The position numbers were made by a program, and so were the translations under genes. This document shows positions 52,970 to 64,000 of a stretch of 64,000 bases of DNA, piece after piece (position 1 is the stretch's first letter; every line of letters starts with the position of its first letter). The notes beneath the pieces are model-generated. The model was not told the DNA's origin. It saw only the letters and a list, made by a program, of their open reading frames with translations, and did no database searches. The stretch is from Galbula dea (taxonomy: Eukaryota > Chordata > Aves > Piciformes > Galbulidae), in contig VWZX01008142.1 of the NCBI GenBank assembly GCA_013399015.1, positions 62,001-126,000 on the forward strand, written 5' to 3'.

Positions 52970-55002
52970 CTGAGGAACTTTGGAGTTGAGTTGAACTGAA
53001 ATCCCGTGAATTTACTGTATTCTGGTGGATGGGAACAGATGCTACCATTTGACAAAGTAAAAACTCAACAAACTCTAATCCTTTGCAGCATTGTTTTGGG
53101 TGTCTGTGGGCTAGGAATCATATCTAAAAATAAAACAAAGTTATTTTTCAGGTTGTTGTAATCTTTGTAAATGATGAGCATAAATCTCAACAACTGAGAA
53201 AGGAGGCAATCATCTGTCTGCTATTCCTTGTGGATTAGCTATCTTCATAAAAAAGAAATGTGGTTGTGTAAACCTTTCTGTCACAATGCTACAAATAGCC
53301 ATGACACTGATGCTAATGACAAGACAGAGGAAAGTCTACTTTTTAAAAGGGACCTATATAAAAATGTTTAAAAGCTGAAGGAACTGTCAATCAGGAAGTA
53401 GGCTGAAAAGGTTCCCAATTGTTATGAGTCCTGCAAAACTGCAATTGTGAAGTCAGCCATTCTGTTAAGCTAACTTGGGTTTGTCTTTTCTGCAACCCAC
53501 AGCTGAAGGACTTACGTATTGCCTGCTTATCATCTAGAAAGCTAGTTAAACATCTTTGGGGACATACATTGGATGTTTTCAGGTTTGCTGGTTTCTGGGT
53601 TTGGGGAACTCTTAATAAGAACTGGCTTAATGGGGACATCTGTGTGAAGTCAGCCAGGACCTATGGAGAAGTTGCCCAAATATTTCCATTGGCCAGATTT
53701 ATAGACACCAGCTGGGGTGTGTTTATTAGTTTTGTTTTGGTTTGTGGTGGATCTTTGGAGTAGCAAAGAGCTGGTATATTGTATACCAGTGGTAGATTTA
53801 TGTCTGAATCAGTTGCATTCAGAAAGGCACTAGTGCATCTTCTAAAATTTTAGTTTTAATATTCCTAATAATTAAACATAGAATATGAATATTTTGAGCA
53901 AAAAATATTCAAATCACTGTTAGGGGAAGTTTTGCTTCAAGGGTGCATCAGAGTTTTTCTCTGATCAGAGTTCATCAGTTATTTGGAATACTGCTGTAGC
54001 AGAGTCAGGTTGCTACAGTGGAGACATGGAGCTGGACTATTCTTTGCCTCCTCTGTAGAAGTTAGCTTGCCAAAATGTTCAGTTTTGGCATCATTAAATC
54101 TTGGGAATACTGGTATTGCTCAGTGAATGGTTCTGTCTTTTCCTCTCAAAGCAGGAGGGAAAGGTCAGATGCTGAAATAAAGTATTTCATCAGTCAGGAA
54201 AAAATAAATTATATTTCCAAAAATTTTTCACTTTTCTGTGTGGCTTGTCAAAGGTCTTTATCCACCAGCCTACCAGACTGGACCTTACATTTATGTCTTT
54301 GTGGAAAGGTTTCTCATATACTGCTTTGTTGATCTCTGGTGACCTTTAGAACAGTGAACTTAGGCTCGCATCTGTCTTTTCTCATTGTCTGTGTTTCCCA
54401 ACTACATTGTTGCCTGCTCAGGAACTGCTTGCCATTGCAAATATTTAGACCTGTGACATGGGTGTAACGTCTTGGATGATGCTTAAGAGAATTCTGAATA
54501 GCAGCATGTAGGAAATGACTTATTTTTGTTACCCTGAGTTTGTGATTAAATACCAAAGGAATTTAATCTCTTAAAATACACCTAGTTGCTTATCTTTGGG
54601 GTGTCTGACTTTGCTTCTGACTATCATGGAATGATTAAAAAATTACCTCCTGGAATTGCCAGTGTGGGTGATGAGTCTGAACTGAATCATTTGGCCTCAC
54701 ACCCAAGAAATATTTTTACATAGAAAATCATCTCTATAGGGGATGCAGCTTCTACATCACATTTCCTCTAACCCCCAGAAACCCTCTGGTTTCTTCCACT
54801 GTTTGTGACCTACACGTTAAGTCTTTCAGTGACTGATCTAAGATGGGGAGGTAACAATATATGAATTGCTAGTCCTTCAACTTTCATCAGGAAACAGCTG
54901 GAGGAAGGAAATTGAATGCAGTTTGTATTAATGGAACTGAATTTGTTCTGGAGGCATCTTCTGTCCATGAGGCCCAGTTTTCTTTAAAGTAATCTTCATG
55001 GG

Positions 55003-55076
55003 TACAGAGAGAGGCAATTGTCTTGTTAGCTCTAGGCCAATGAAAGAAGGTAGTTAATATATCATAAATTCTTAGT
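55003..55076 (+). repeat. Unclassified repeat B, copy 2
   Basis: Second copy of 52894-52969, with most of the differences in the stretch after GGCCAATG and a one-base shortening near the end. It lies in unique DNA; no target-site duplication is evident around either copy. Confidence 0.85.
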
Positions 55077-55839
55077 AAAAAGAATAAGAATTAGCAAGAG
55101 AATAAGGAATAGAAATATGTGTTAGGTGCTGGAAGTTGTTGGCCCACTGGCACTTAGGAAGTCATCTGAATGTCAAAGAGGCAGGGAACGCTGAGGTAGC
55201 AGAAGTACCTAAGCTCATTTTAACATGTGAATAAGTACTCCTTTCACACAGAGAATGACTCTTTAATGGGGAACCAGAGACATATGGATAAAATATTTTT
55301 TCTCTTGTTGAGCTTAGATACTTCTGCTTATCTCTGACAATCTCACTGCTTGTTTTCTTTGCTTCTAGTTTCTGCTCAGAACTCCAACTATATTCAAGGC
55401 AGAGTGCCTTGAAAGGTTAGGCAGAGAGGTCCTTTTGAGTCTTAGCCTGACTAAATCAAGCTTCTGAGGAACCTCTCTTGGAGTGATGCCCTGGTTCTGG
55501 AAGTGAATGAATCCACTTAAATGAAAGTCTTCACCAGTGTGGAACTGGCTGCAGGACTGCATGTTCACATGAAGATCTTCTGCTTAGAGACAGTAATTGT
55601 GCCAGTTTCACACATAGAGAGGAGGGGAGCGAGATATCTAACATATGTGAATGCTCTACAAATAGCATATGTTTTCTATATTGGATTTAGGATGATGAAT
55701 GTGTTCTTTTGTGTGTGTTGGCAGAATTTTATTTTAGGCACTTGGTCCGTGGTATTTCAAATATTACATGATTGCATGTAAAAATACTGTATACTGACAA
55801 CTAGGATAACAAACTTGCTATGTATGGTGATGATCTCTC

Positions 55840-55864
55840 AATTATATTAATTATATATATATAA
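55840..55864. repeat. TA-rich run
   Basis: AATTATATTAATTATATATA continuing TATAA: short AT-rich simple sequence able to pair with itself. Confidence 0.8.
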
Positions 55865-56415
55865 AGCATAGATATAACCATGGGAGTCCTTTGATCAAAT
55901 GTATTTTCATGCAATTCCATGGAAGGTTTATTTCTTCTCTAAGAGCTGTAACCTTATGTAAAATGCAATTGCTCTGTGGTTTTTGTTTTATTGAGGGTCA
56001 GATGAAGAATACATTACTAACTTAGTCTTCCTCCCCACACCCAGAATCTGAAAGAACTGACAATGACATTGCTGATAATGTGAATACTTGTAGCATTAAT
56101 CTCTGGTTATTGTATTATTCCTTTAATAATATGTGGAGCCATTATGCCAGATAGCTGATACAATTCTGAGTGTGGTTTAAAAAGCAGTAAAACACTGATC
56201 CTTCCATTTTATTCTGATGAGAAAAACTAGTACTGCTATCACGGGCCTGTTGGTAAGAGTGATGTGCTGTGCCCTTTACCCTGCCCTGCCTTCTCTGCTG
56301 CTGTGTGCCAACCAGGCTGGCAGGTTAACCACCTGTGCCTGCAGCACTCCTGCTGCTGCCCTTACAGGTAAGCAGCTACAGCCACAGCGCTCTGTACAGG
56401 GTGGTTACAGTTCCC

Positions 56416-56430
56416 AGTGCCATCTAGTGG
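56416..56430 (-). promoter_or_regulatory. CTCF-type motif, full consensus
   Basis: The minus strand reads CCACTAGATGGCACT, agreeing with the CTCF core CCASYAGRKGGCRSY at all 15 positions. It lies in the least AT-rich patch of the window. A complete match is uncommon by chance, so this is the best candidate regulatory site here. Occupancy cannot be judged from sequence. Confidence 0.45.
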
Positions 56431-59400
56431 TGTTCTTCCTGAAAATAACTGGAGAAAGACAGAAAGGAATTTTATTTCCCTCTAAGATTTCCTGCTAGTT
56501 TGGTGATTTCTTTCTATGTGAAATGGTTAAGAAACTGTAGCAGGTATTGGTCTGAGCTCAGGGGCAGACTCTAAAAGCCTCCCTTTTCATACCTATCCTC
56601 TGTCAGTGTGGGCCCTGAGGTAGCACTGGGATTAGGGAAAGGCTGAAGAAATGGGAAACTGGAGGGATCAGAAGAATCTCAGAGTACCTCAGGGGATGCT
56701 TATTTTCTATACAGTGCTATGGTGTCTCCACACACTGTGTTTCCATCCTTGTCTCATTCTTTGTTAGAGGCTAGAAGGTAGGCTAGCTGAAGAAAAAAAA
56801 GCCTAGGCGTTGCCTGTTTTCTTTTACTGGAAAATTTTGATGCATTCATTTTACCTGCAGAAGTGAACAGCAAGAAAAGCCTTATTCTTCTCCTCCTGCT
56901 CTTACCCCTCCCTCCCACCCATTCTGCCAAGGCCTCTTTTAAAAGCTCCCTTTTATATCTCACAGGCATATGTTTCAATTTTCACTTGCTGGGTGTGATA
57001 TTTGGTAGCATACGGATGAATCATATTAATAACTTCCTGAATCTAAACAGAAACTTTCCTCAATCCTAGATGTGCTGTGGCCTTTATTCTTGTGGTAGCA
57101 CCTGTCCTCTCTTCATTGCACTATGCTGTTTGCTGCACCTGGGCTTTTCTCAAATGAGATAGACCTAGAAACCTTGTCAGATCTAGCTCCAGCAGGAATA
57201 TCTCTCTGCTCTCATTTCCTGAAGTGAAATTTCATTTGAGGCCAAGAAAGGGCTATGAAAATCCTTTAACACAAACCATCTGATGAGTCTCTTTTTAGAG
57301 CAACAAGCAATGAAAACTGTGGGATCCATTTAAGTAATATTTTTACTTTTAAAATAAAATATTGGCAAAATATAATTAAAATGTTAAGAAAACAAACACT
57401 GAAACTGTGTGTCAACATAGCCACATCTGCTATAAGCAATATGGGATTATAACTCTGCTGTAAATTGCTATAGTTTTCCAAGCCATAGAAAACTACCATG
57501 ACATAGGCCTCCAGAGGAGACTGGAGTCATCTCATAGAATCAAGTCAGAAATCCTATCCTACAGTAAAGTCTGTGATTTTGCCTGCATAATAGCCTCCTG
57601 ATAGAATATAGTGACTCCCAGATCTTACTGACAATGAGATTTCAGCCTCTTCTAAGTCTCTGCTCACTGTTTCATGGCCAAGATGGCACAGAATTACTTC
57701 TCTGGTAGGAAAAAATAGATTCAGTGATGAATTCCTGCCTGTGTGATAACAGCAAAGAAGTTCATTTTCTTCAGAAGCACTTGACTTTTGTTGAATTATG
57801 AATTCCCTTGTCGTCCTGGAAAGCATCCTTAGTCCATGTCCCAGTTTTGGTTACTTTCTTCCTAGCTGACCAGATTGTTCTCATGAGAAACTGTATAAGA
57901 AGTCCTACAGTACTTAGCCCTGCCAATGCTGAGAGAAAGGCAGGAGGAGCCAAGTGATCGGTGCATTAAATACTTAGAGCTATATTGCACGTGATTTTTC
58001 ACCAACAAGTAAATATTAAATCATTATTCTAGGACAGACAAAGGTATGTGAGAGGATATGTGAGTTGTTTGAGAGCCTAGAAGAGCAACTAGCTCTTTTG
58101 GTAGTAGAGAGACTCCTAACTCTGGGAGTCAGCTTGGAGTCTGATTTGAAACTGGCAAATCAGGAGAAAGAAAAGAGAGATCAACCATGGTGATGTTTAG
58201 ATGAGGGAAGCTGGTCTGCTGAGAGGAACAAGATGACACTTCTGGTGGGTATCAAAGAAGCAGTGTGAGTTATTGCTGTCCTGTTTTTTTTTGCAGGGTG
58301 GAGTTGCCATGTTCTTTGATTTGATCATGCTTTACACACAAAGTAAGCTACGGTACACATCATCCTGCTGGCAAGAGGCAGAGCCAGCATGGTTCCATAC
58401 AGGTTATGTAACTTTACTCAGTGGTTGTTTACTAGCTGTGCCTAACCAAACACATAACAGTTCGTTCTAACCAGGACTAATATTTACTTTGCTTCTGTTT
58501 CCCTTTTCCAATGTTTTATCTGAATAATTATTTTTTCCCTTTGACTCTTCTACAGCTTTGTTAAGCTGTGGGATGTGGTCATTGTAGGATCTTGTTGAAA
58601 CACCCCTGGGAATATGTTTTAAGACGAATTCATATTATATTAGTTTCTACTGGGTTTAAATTTCTTTGTATTTTGTATTACTACAGCCAGTCCTTGTTTT
58701 TATAAAGATATTGCTAATGATCAGAACATAAAGCTAATGGAGTTTAGTCTAGATTTTCACTTTTAGGATTTTCTTTACACAGAGAGAAGAGGAACAATTT
58801 CTTGGTGGGCAGCAAAGCCATTTTAGCTTAGAATAGGATAGTCTTAGCCTTAGTCTGTGAACTGCAATCTTTACTGACAAAGAATGTATTGCCTTCTTTT
58901 TGTGTGGAAGTGCACTCAGCCCTGACATTGGAGAGATTTCTGTTCTCATTCAGTATAGCAGACATCTAAACCTATTGCTGATTTAACAGCACTAGACAGA
59001 TGAGTCTCATCTTTATTCTGCAAAACAAGTCACTACAGATATTTATATCTCTTTTAAAAATATCTGTTTTAATGGGAGAAAAACACTCCTTTCCTTCCTC
59101 TCTCCTGTAAGCTTGTTCTTCCATGATAAAGTATTAAGTGCAGAATGTGCAGCAATGCCAAGCTCAGGCAACTAGTGTGGTAGAAGAAAAGTTCAAGAAA
59201 CCACTTCCTCTATTTACCCACTATTTAGGTAGTGAGAAGGCACAGCTAGTACTTTTGGGAAATGCCTTTTTCACCAAAGAAGCCTTTTATTTATCGCCTT
59301 TATGTCAATGATATTAATAAAACCCCACCCAAACCAAACAAAAAACCCCAATGTTCATTTCCTAAATACTGAAATAAACCCAAAATTTCTTCTGAGTAGT

Positions 59401-62002
59401 CTTCTGAATTGTTCTAGAAATGTCAGTAGGACAGGAGAAGTAAGATGATCACTGAGGTAAAGTGCTTTTGAACAACAGTTCAGGGCAGTGGAGCAAGAGT
59501 TGTGTGTTAACCTTACTAGACAGTTAACCCCACACATCTGATGAGTGAATGGCTCACTGTCCCCAAATGGGATGCAGGAATCAGAAGGATAAAAAAGGAA
59601 AAGCTTGTGGGTCAAGATAAAGGCTGTTTAATAAGTAAAGCAAAAGCTACCTGCACAAGCAAAGCAAAATAAGGAATTAATTCATAACTTCCCATCAGCA
59701 GGCAGATGTTGGGCTTTAATATATGAAGTGATTACTTGGGAAGACAAATGCTGTTATCTCTGAATGACCTCACTTCTTCTTTTCCCAGCTTTTATTGATG
59801 AACATGACATCTTTTTGTATGGGATATCCCTTTGGTCAGTTTGAATTAGCTGTCCCAGCTCTATCCCCTCCAATCTTGTGCAGCCCCTGTCTACTTGCTG
59901 GTGAGGCAGTGTGAGAGGCAGAAAAAGGCCTTGATGCTGTGTAAGCTTTTTCTCAGCAATAGCTAAAACTTCAGTGTATTATCACAACACTGCTTTGGTC
60001 ACAGATTTAAAACAGCACCATATTGGCTGCTACAATGAAAATAACACCATCCCAGCCAAAACTAGTACAGCAAGCTATATGATTGCCATCAAGAGAACTG
60101 AAGAAATAGATATCAATGACTGCTATGTATCAGCTATCAGAGAATGAAATAGGATGTCATTCTGAATGGTCAAAGATGAAGAAGGCTTGGAAGCTAAAAG
60201 GTCATCCAGAGAAACCACAGAGAGAGTTTCTGTAAGGATTGCCTCTGCAGTCCTGCTGCACACCAAAGCTCCAGTTGGAAAGGAATTAAACCAGGACTAA
60301 AACCCAGTACATATAGATTATTTTTGAATACCATTACCAAGCAGCATTTCTTCATATAGGAGAATTAATCCAGGCTAAGAAAAGGCATATCAGCTGCAAA
60401 GGAATAACCAAACTGAATTTAGGAGATGATCTACTGTCACAGTCAGAGTTTAATCTTTAATGATGAGGTCATTCCTGAGTGTCTATAGCTGGTACTTGAT
60501 GGGATCTGAATCCCTAAGTGGCAAGTAGGTTTCAGGCCATCATTTCAGTGGGCTAATTTCAGCCATGTTCACTCCAGAAATTTCCCTTCAGAAGGCTAAA
60601 GTGTCAAGGCAAAATGCAGCATCTAAAAGCAAAGTCTTAAAATGGCTTTTAAAATTATGTTTATCTAGCACATACTGCTTCATGAAGACAGAAATGATGT
60701 GCTTTCCCTGGGCATCCTTGATGTAGAATTTTATTCTGTAGCAAAGATTGTGGTTACCGGTGCCTGTCACTGAGCATGTTCATTAGATATTAGCCGCTTC
60801 AAATACGAAACCCAACTTTTGCTCCTACTTATTTTTGTGGGCAAATGATAGCAGACAATGATTGCTAGTCATCATGCTTTCCTGACACTTTGGTCATGAA
60901 GCATTTCTTAAAGAGATGCTTTTCTTTAAAAGAGAATTCAAGTGTATATATCCAGCTGTGACCTATGGCATGGTGGAAAATAAAGAGGAATAGAAAAAAA
61001 AGGTAAGACTTTCTGATTTGTGTTTTCTCTGACAGTTGTATGAACAATTAAGGCTTTTTCAAGGATTGTATCTGAAGATTGGTTTCTATACAGTAAAAAT
61101 TACAAATGTTTTTATAACATAATAGAATAATTGTCTGGAAGTTGAGAGGAAGATTAGTCAAATGTAAATGCAGGTACCAAGTAATACAATAATACTTCCA
61201 GATTACTTTTGTGTTTAGATCATTCTTGATTTGTGCTGGTAGTTTGAAAAAAAAGGAAGGAAAAGATAATACAAACTAGAACAGCTTCTTCTATTCCTGT
61301 TAAATGTGCTAAGGATACTAATGGATTAATGTTAGACATAATCATTTTACATGTAGAAGGTGACTTACTGCAGTTTCAAAATGAGCCTTTGCTGTTCAGG
61401 TTGATCTTGTGACAGCTTGTTTAATCTGTACCATATAAAACAGCAGTAGCAATGAAGAGGGTGTGGATTAGAACATGGTAAGTGTATTTCCCAAGAGCCT
61501 TGGAAAATACTGCCAAAGTCTGAAACTCAATACACATCTTAGAACCTGTAACTGTGCCTAGCTAGTGAAGCCTTCAGTATGTTTCAGGAGATCTGATACT
61601 TTTTTGTGTTTGGTTTTAGAAATGTCATCGTTCTGTGCATTATTAGTAAACTAACTCCTTTCAATTTTAAATTCTGCTTGCTCCATTCCCTTTAGGCTAT
61701 TTGCTTCAGAACCACATTTTAGTAGCTATTGTGCTGTATAGGGAACTAAGCTTATGGCAACTTTCAAGAAACAGCTTCCCTTCAAAGCCTGGAGTAACAC
61801 TGTTGATTGTTCTAAATGGCATTTGACTCCCTTGGACCATCTTCTTGTCTTTTGCAGCTATAAGATGAGAAACAAACCAGATGGATTTATGGAAATATTT
61901 CTACCTGGAGATCACATGGCTTCTTTTCACTTTAGTCTCCTTGTCATTGGGTTGGTGGTCAGCCCAGCCTCAACCCTCGACAAATCAGAATCCCCCAAGA
62001 GA

Positions 62003-62100
62003 AATCCAAGAAGGAAAGATCAAAGAAGGATCTGACAAAGAAAGATCCAAGGAAAAATCATCCAAGGAAAAATCATTATCTCATCAAGGAAAAATCAAAT
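62003..62100. repeat. Imperfect AAGGAAA/GATC tandem array
   Basis: Units such as AAGGAAAGATC and CCAAGGAAAAATCAT recur about six times with variable spacing. On the plus strand they give a Lys/Ser/Glu-rich open frame (part of 61881-62144); on the minus strand they would form a T-rich part of the LTR-like segment downstream of its TATA box. Confidence 0.75.
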
Positions 62101-62125
62101 CTAGCCTGGGGGAACTGACCCCCCA

Positions 62126-62134
62126 GCTTATATA
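62126..62134 (-). promoter_or_regulatory. TATA box of the LTR-like segment
   Basis: The minus strand reads TATATAAGC, with a CRE-like TGACG-type half site about 10 bases upstream and a G-rich run directly downstream. It would drive transcription toward lower coordinates if the LTR interpretation is right. Promoter activity today is unlikely to be inferable from this. Confidence 0.4.
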
Positions 62135-62330
62135 TCGAATATGACGTATATGGGATGGAATACTTTAGTTGGTCAGTTTAGGGTCATCTGCCCTGTCTGC
62201 TCCTCCCTGAAGGTGCAGCCTTTACCCTGCACCCCCCAACAGGAGACACAAGATTTAGCAGTGACCTTGCTCTGCATACCAATCCCTGGCAGTAAATCTA
62301 AACATTAGGCCTTATCACTGCTAGAAGCTG

Positions 62331-63220
62331 GCAGTGTCTGTAAAAACATGCTGCTAGTTTCAGAAAGTGCAGTTTCTTAGAGGAGCTTCAGCTAAAAAGT
62401 AAAATTACTGAACAGAATTAGTTCTGTTTTAACCCAAACCAGAACACTCCTGCTGTAATTTTTATGGTCCATTCCCTTCTTCACAGAGGGAAAAATGGGA
62501 ATCAACAGCAAGCTCTTTCTCAATTAAATTAATTCTATCAGGCAGTATAAATTTACTCACAGATAAATGTTTAACGGAAACTATTAGGGTTTCAGGAAAC
62601 TTGGACCAAAATGCCAGGTTTCTGGATAAAATGCTACTTGCCAACTGCCTTGCTTATGCTACTGAAAACATTCTGGTGGTCTGATATCCTTGCTCCAAGG
62701 AGTCTCATAACAGGAGTTCATGTTCTTCCTGTCTTCATACTGAATACTCTGATAGCCTCAACTCAGTGAGGACTCTGAGGACTACTAGGCTATTCTTAAC
62801 ACAGCATGGGAAAGGACCTAAAAAATTCCTTATGTCCAAATATCCTGAGTTGCTCCTAGCATAGTGCAGCATGGGGAACCCCTGGAGATGGACAAACACG
62901 TCCTTTGTTTCCCCACATTCAAAAATAAATTCAGAATGAATGTTTTTCCACATTAAAAAAGTTACTTTTAAGAATGTTTTGTGTCCACTGGAATCTTTGA
63001 AATGTCAAACCTTCATACTCAGCTAGAATAAAGACTTGTGAGACTTTTAAGCTTTAGTGGGTATAGTTCTTGAGAAATAACACATTCTCAGCATTGAGAC
63101 ATGGTAACCTCTGCTTTACACAGACTGTTGTCCTGTCTGGAACCTCCCATTCCTTGATGCTTATTTATAAGGGCCCACACTAAATAACAGCCATCTTTCA
63201 GCTTTCATGAAACAACATGT
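62331..63220. other. Non-coding tract, no gene seen
   Basis: About 0.9 kb of unique AT-rich DNA with open frames of at most 72 codons on the minus strand, none recognised. Confidence 0.6.
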
Positions 63221-63290
63221 CTTTTTACAGCTGGGAAACTGAGGCCCATAAGGAACATCATTTGCAAAGTCATGGCTTCAGAAAGCTTAC
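63221..63290 (-). mobile_element. MIR-like SINE trace
   Basis: CTTTTTACAGCTGGGAAACT followed by GAGGCCCATAAGG matches the reverse complement of the MIR 3' core ('ttttacagatgaggaaactgaggcacagagagg'). The next stretch, TTTGCAAAGTCATGGCTTCA, fits 'cttgcccaaggtcacacag' loosely. Confidence 0.42.
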
Positions 63291-64000
63291 TGGAAAGATT
63301 GGCAGTGCCTTGATCTGATCTCAATCACAATGCCTTCCACTTACTCTTCCACCCACACTCCAAAAAAGAGAGAGTCCTCCCTCTCTCTAAGGAATAATGC
63401 TGGTAAAAATTGTAAAAAAAATGCTTTATCTTATACTCTTTTCCTTCTTCTTCTGTAAGTAATCCCTAGAATGTTTTGTTGGCTCCATATTCCCATTACT
63501 TCACTCCTGGGCACATGGAAAACACCTCAGTGTTCTAAGGTGGAAGAGATGGAAGGAAGTTGCAACCACCTCTCCCTGTTAGGATGAAGGAACAACCTTT
63601 GGCCAAGAATTTTTTACCTTTTTTTCCAATTATGGATTATATTTTTTTGGGAAATTTGCCTTTGAGTGCAACTGGCAGCATTTTTTGCCTTTCGGTTCTT
63701 TTCCAAAGGGTGCATCTCTGCATACGGTCAAGCCCTCAGACCTCAGGGTCTAACTGAGCCTGTGCTAAGATAATGTCTTGTGCCCTCCTGTGTCCAGCTC
63801 TGTGACACTGATATGCAGTCAGGTTAAGAAAGGTGAAAGTACAGTTTTGTAACACAAGCAGAGAATTTAAATATGGGATTCTTTTGTCTTTTTATTGTAT
63901 TCATAAAAATGTTCAAATGAAGGTACAATAAAAAAGAAAAGTGGCTTTATTAAAAGAGAAGAAAAGAGTTTGTAAAGTTATTTCAAAATCCCCCTCAGAT
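63291..64000. other. Non-coding end of window, no gene seen
   Basis: Unique AT-rich DNA. An ACAATAAAA near 63925 resembles a polyadenylation signal but no transcript can be placed before it. The plus-strand open frame at 63560-63757 has no recognised features. Confidence 0.6.

Larger units (their letters stand above)
46569..61959. other. Long non-coding tract, no gene seen
   Basis: About 15 kb without a recognisable gene; open frames stay below 115 codons. It contains a TC microsatellite (50204-50241), unclassified repeat B in two copies (52894-52969 and 55003-55076), a TA-rich run (55840-55864), two CTCF-like motifs (51942-51956 and the better one at 56416-56430) and three short segments with strong splice-like borders (50016-50056, 56316-56367, 58297-58342). 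The stretch 56250-56430 is the most GC-rich patch of the window, but it has almost no CpG. Confidence 0.6.
61960..62330 (-). mobile_element. Decayed endogenous-retrovirus LTR-like segment
   Basis: On the minus strand the order is: a stretch with GGGGGGTGCAGGG, a block GGGAGGAGCAGACAGGGCAG, then ACTGACCAACTAAAGTATTC, a CRE-like TACGTCA, a TATA box (62126-62134) and GGGGGGTCAGTTCCCCC downstream. This layout (short conserved block, 'ttccat', cAMP-type element, TATATAA, G-rich downstream run) is what I remember of U3/R regions of avian ERV LTRs. I see no second LTR, primer-binding site or internal gag/pol/env sequence, so it would be a solo or partial LTR. Both borders are uncertain by 50-100 bases. 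Confidence 0.5.

Noticed and set aside
1..64000. CRISPR arrays, prophage, operons or bacterial-type gene clusters
   Set aside because: No regularly spaced repeats, no coding density and abundant CR1 and microsatellites: this is vertebrate DNA. No tRNA- or rRNA-like sequence was noticed either.

Overview
This window is vertebrate, and most probably avian, nuclear DNA. It is AT-rich, has no operon-like or densely coding stretch, and carries six separate pieces of CR1 LINE. CR1 is the dominant retrotransposon of birds. Several copies preserve the characteristic 3' terminus made of ATTCTGTG-type units. A weathered LTR-like segment near 62 kb has the TATA-box neighbourhood I associate with avian endogenous retroviruses. 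I see no complete protein-coding host gene, no tRNA or rRNA, and no CpG island. The longest open frames (160 codons at 6011-6493 and 148 codons at 35565-36011) have no recognisable domain, and I treat them as chance. The window is best read as intergenic desert or the inside of a very large intron.

Layout. 1-8.3 kb: unique AT-rich DNA with one CR1 3' end (2177-2523), two short tandem duplications and a TA/CA microsatellite. 8.3-26 kb: mostly unique DNA with a small CR1 scrap, simple repeats and traces of very old amniote repeats. 26.0-27.7 kb: a repeat cluster with a MIR-like trace, a minus-strand CR1 end, and the longest CR1 copy (26781-27692), an internally deleted plus-strand element with reverse-transcriptase and C-terminal ORF2 remnants. 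27.7-45.5 kb: unique DNA containing a pair of unexplained direct repeats about 1.08 kb apart (35395 and 36472), a MIR-like SINE and a near-perfect 46-base hairpin (39770-39815). 45.5-46.6 kb: two more CR1 ends in opposite orientations. 46.6-64 kb: unique DNA with a TC microsatellite, a second unexplained direct-repeat pair about 2.1 kb apart (52894 and 55003), a full-consensus CTCF-type motif at 56416-56430, the LTR-like segment near 62 kb and a last MIR-like trace.

There is no gene system to describe. The parts most worth a second look are the hairpin, the two direct-repeat pairs that match no family I can name, the CTCF motif, and several short segments bounded by strong splice-site look-alikes that could be exons of a non-coding or UTR transcript. 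I did not find a convincing previously undescribed system.
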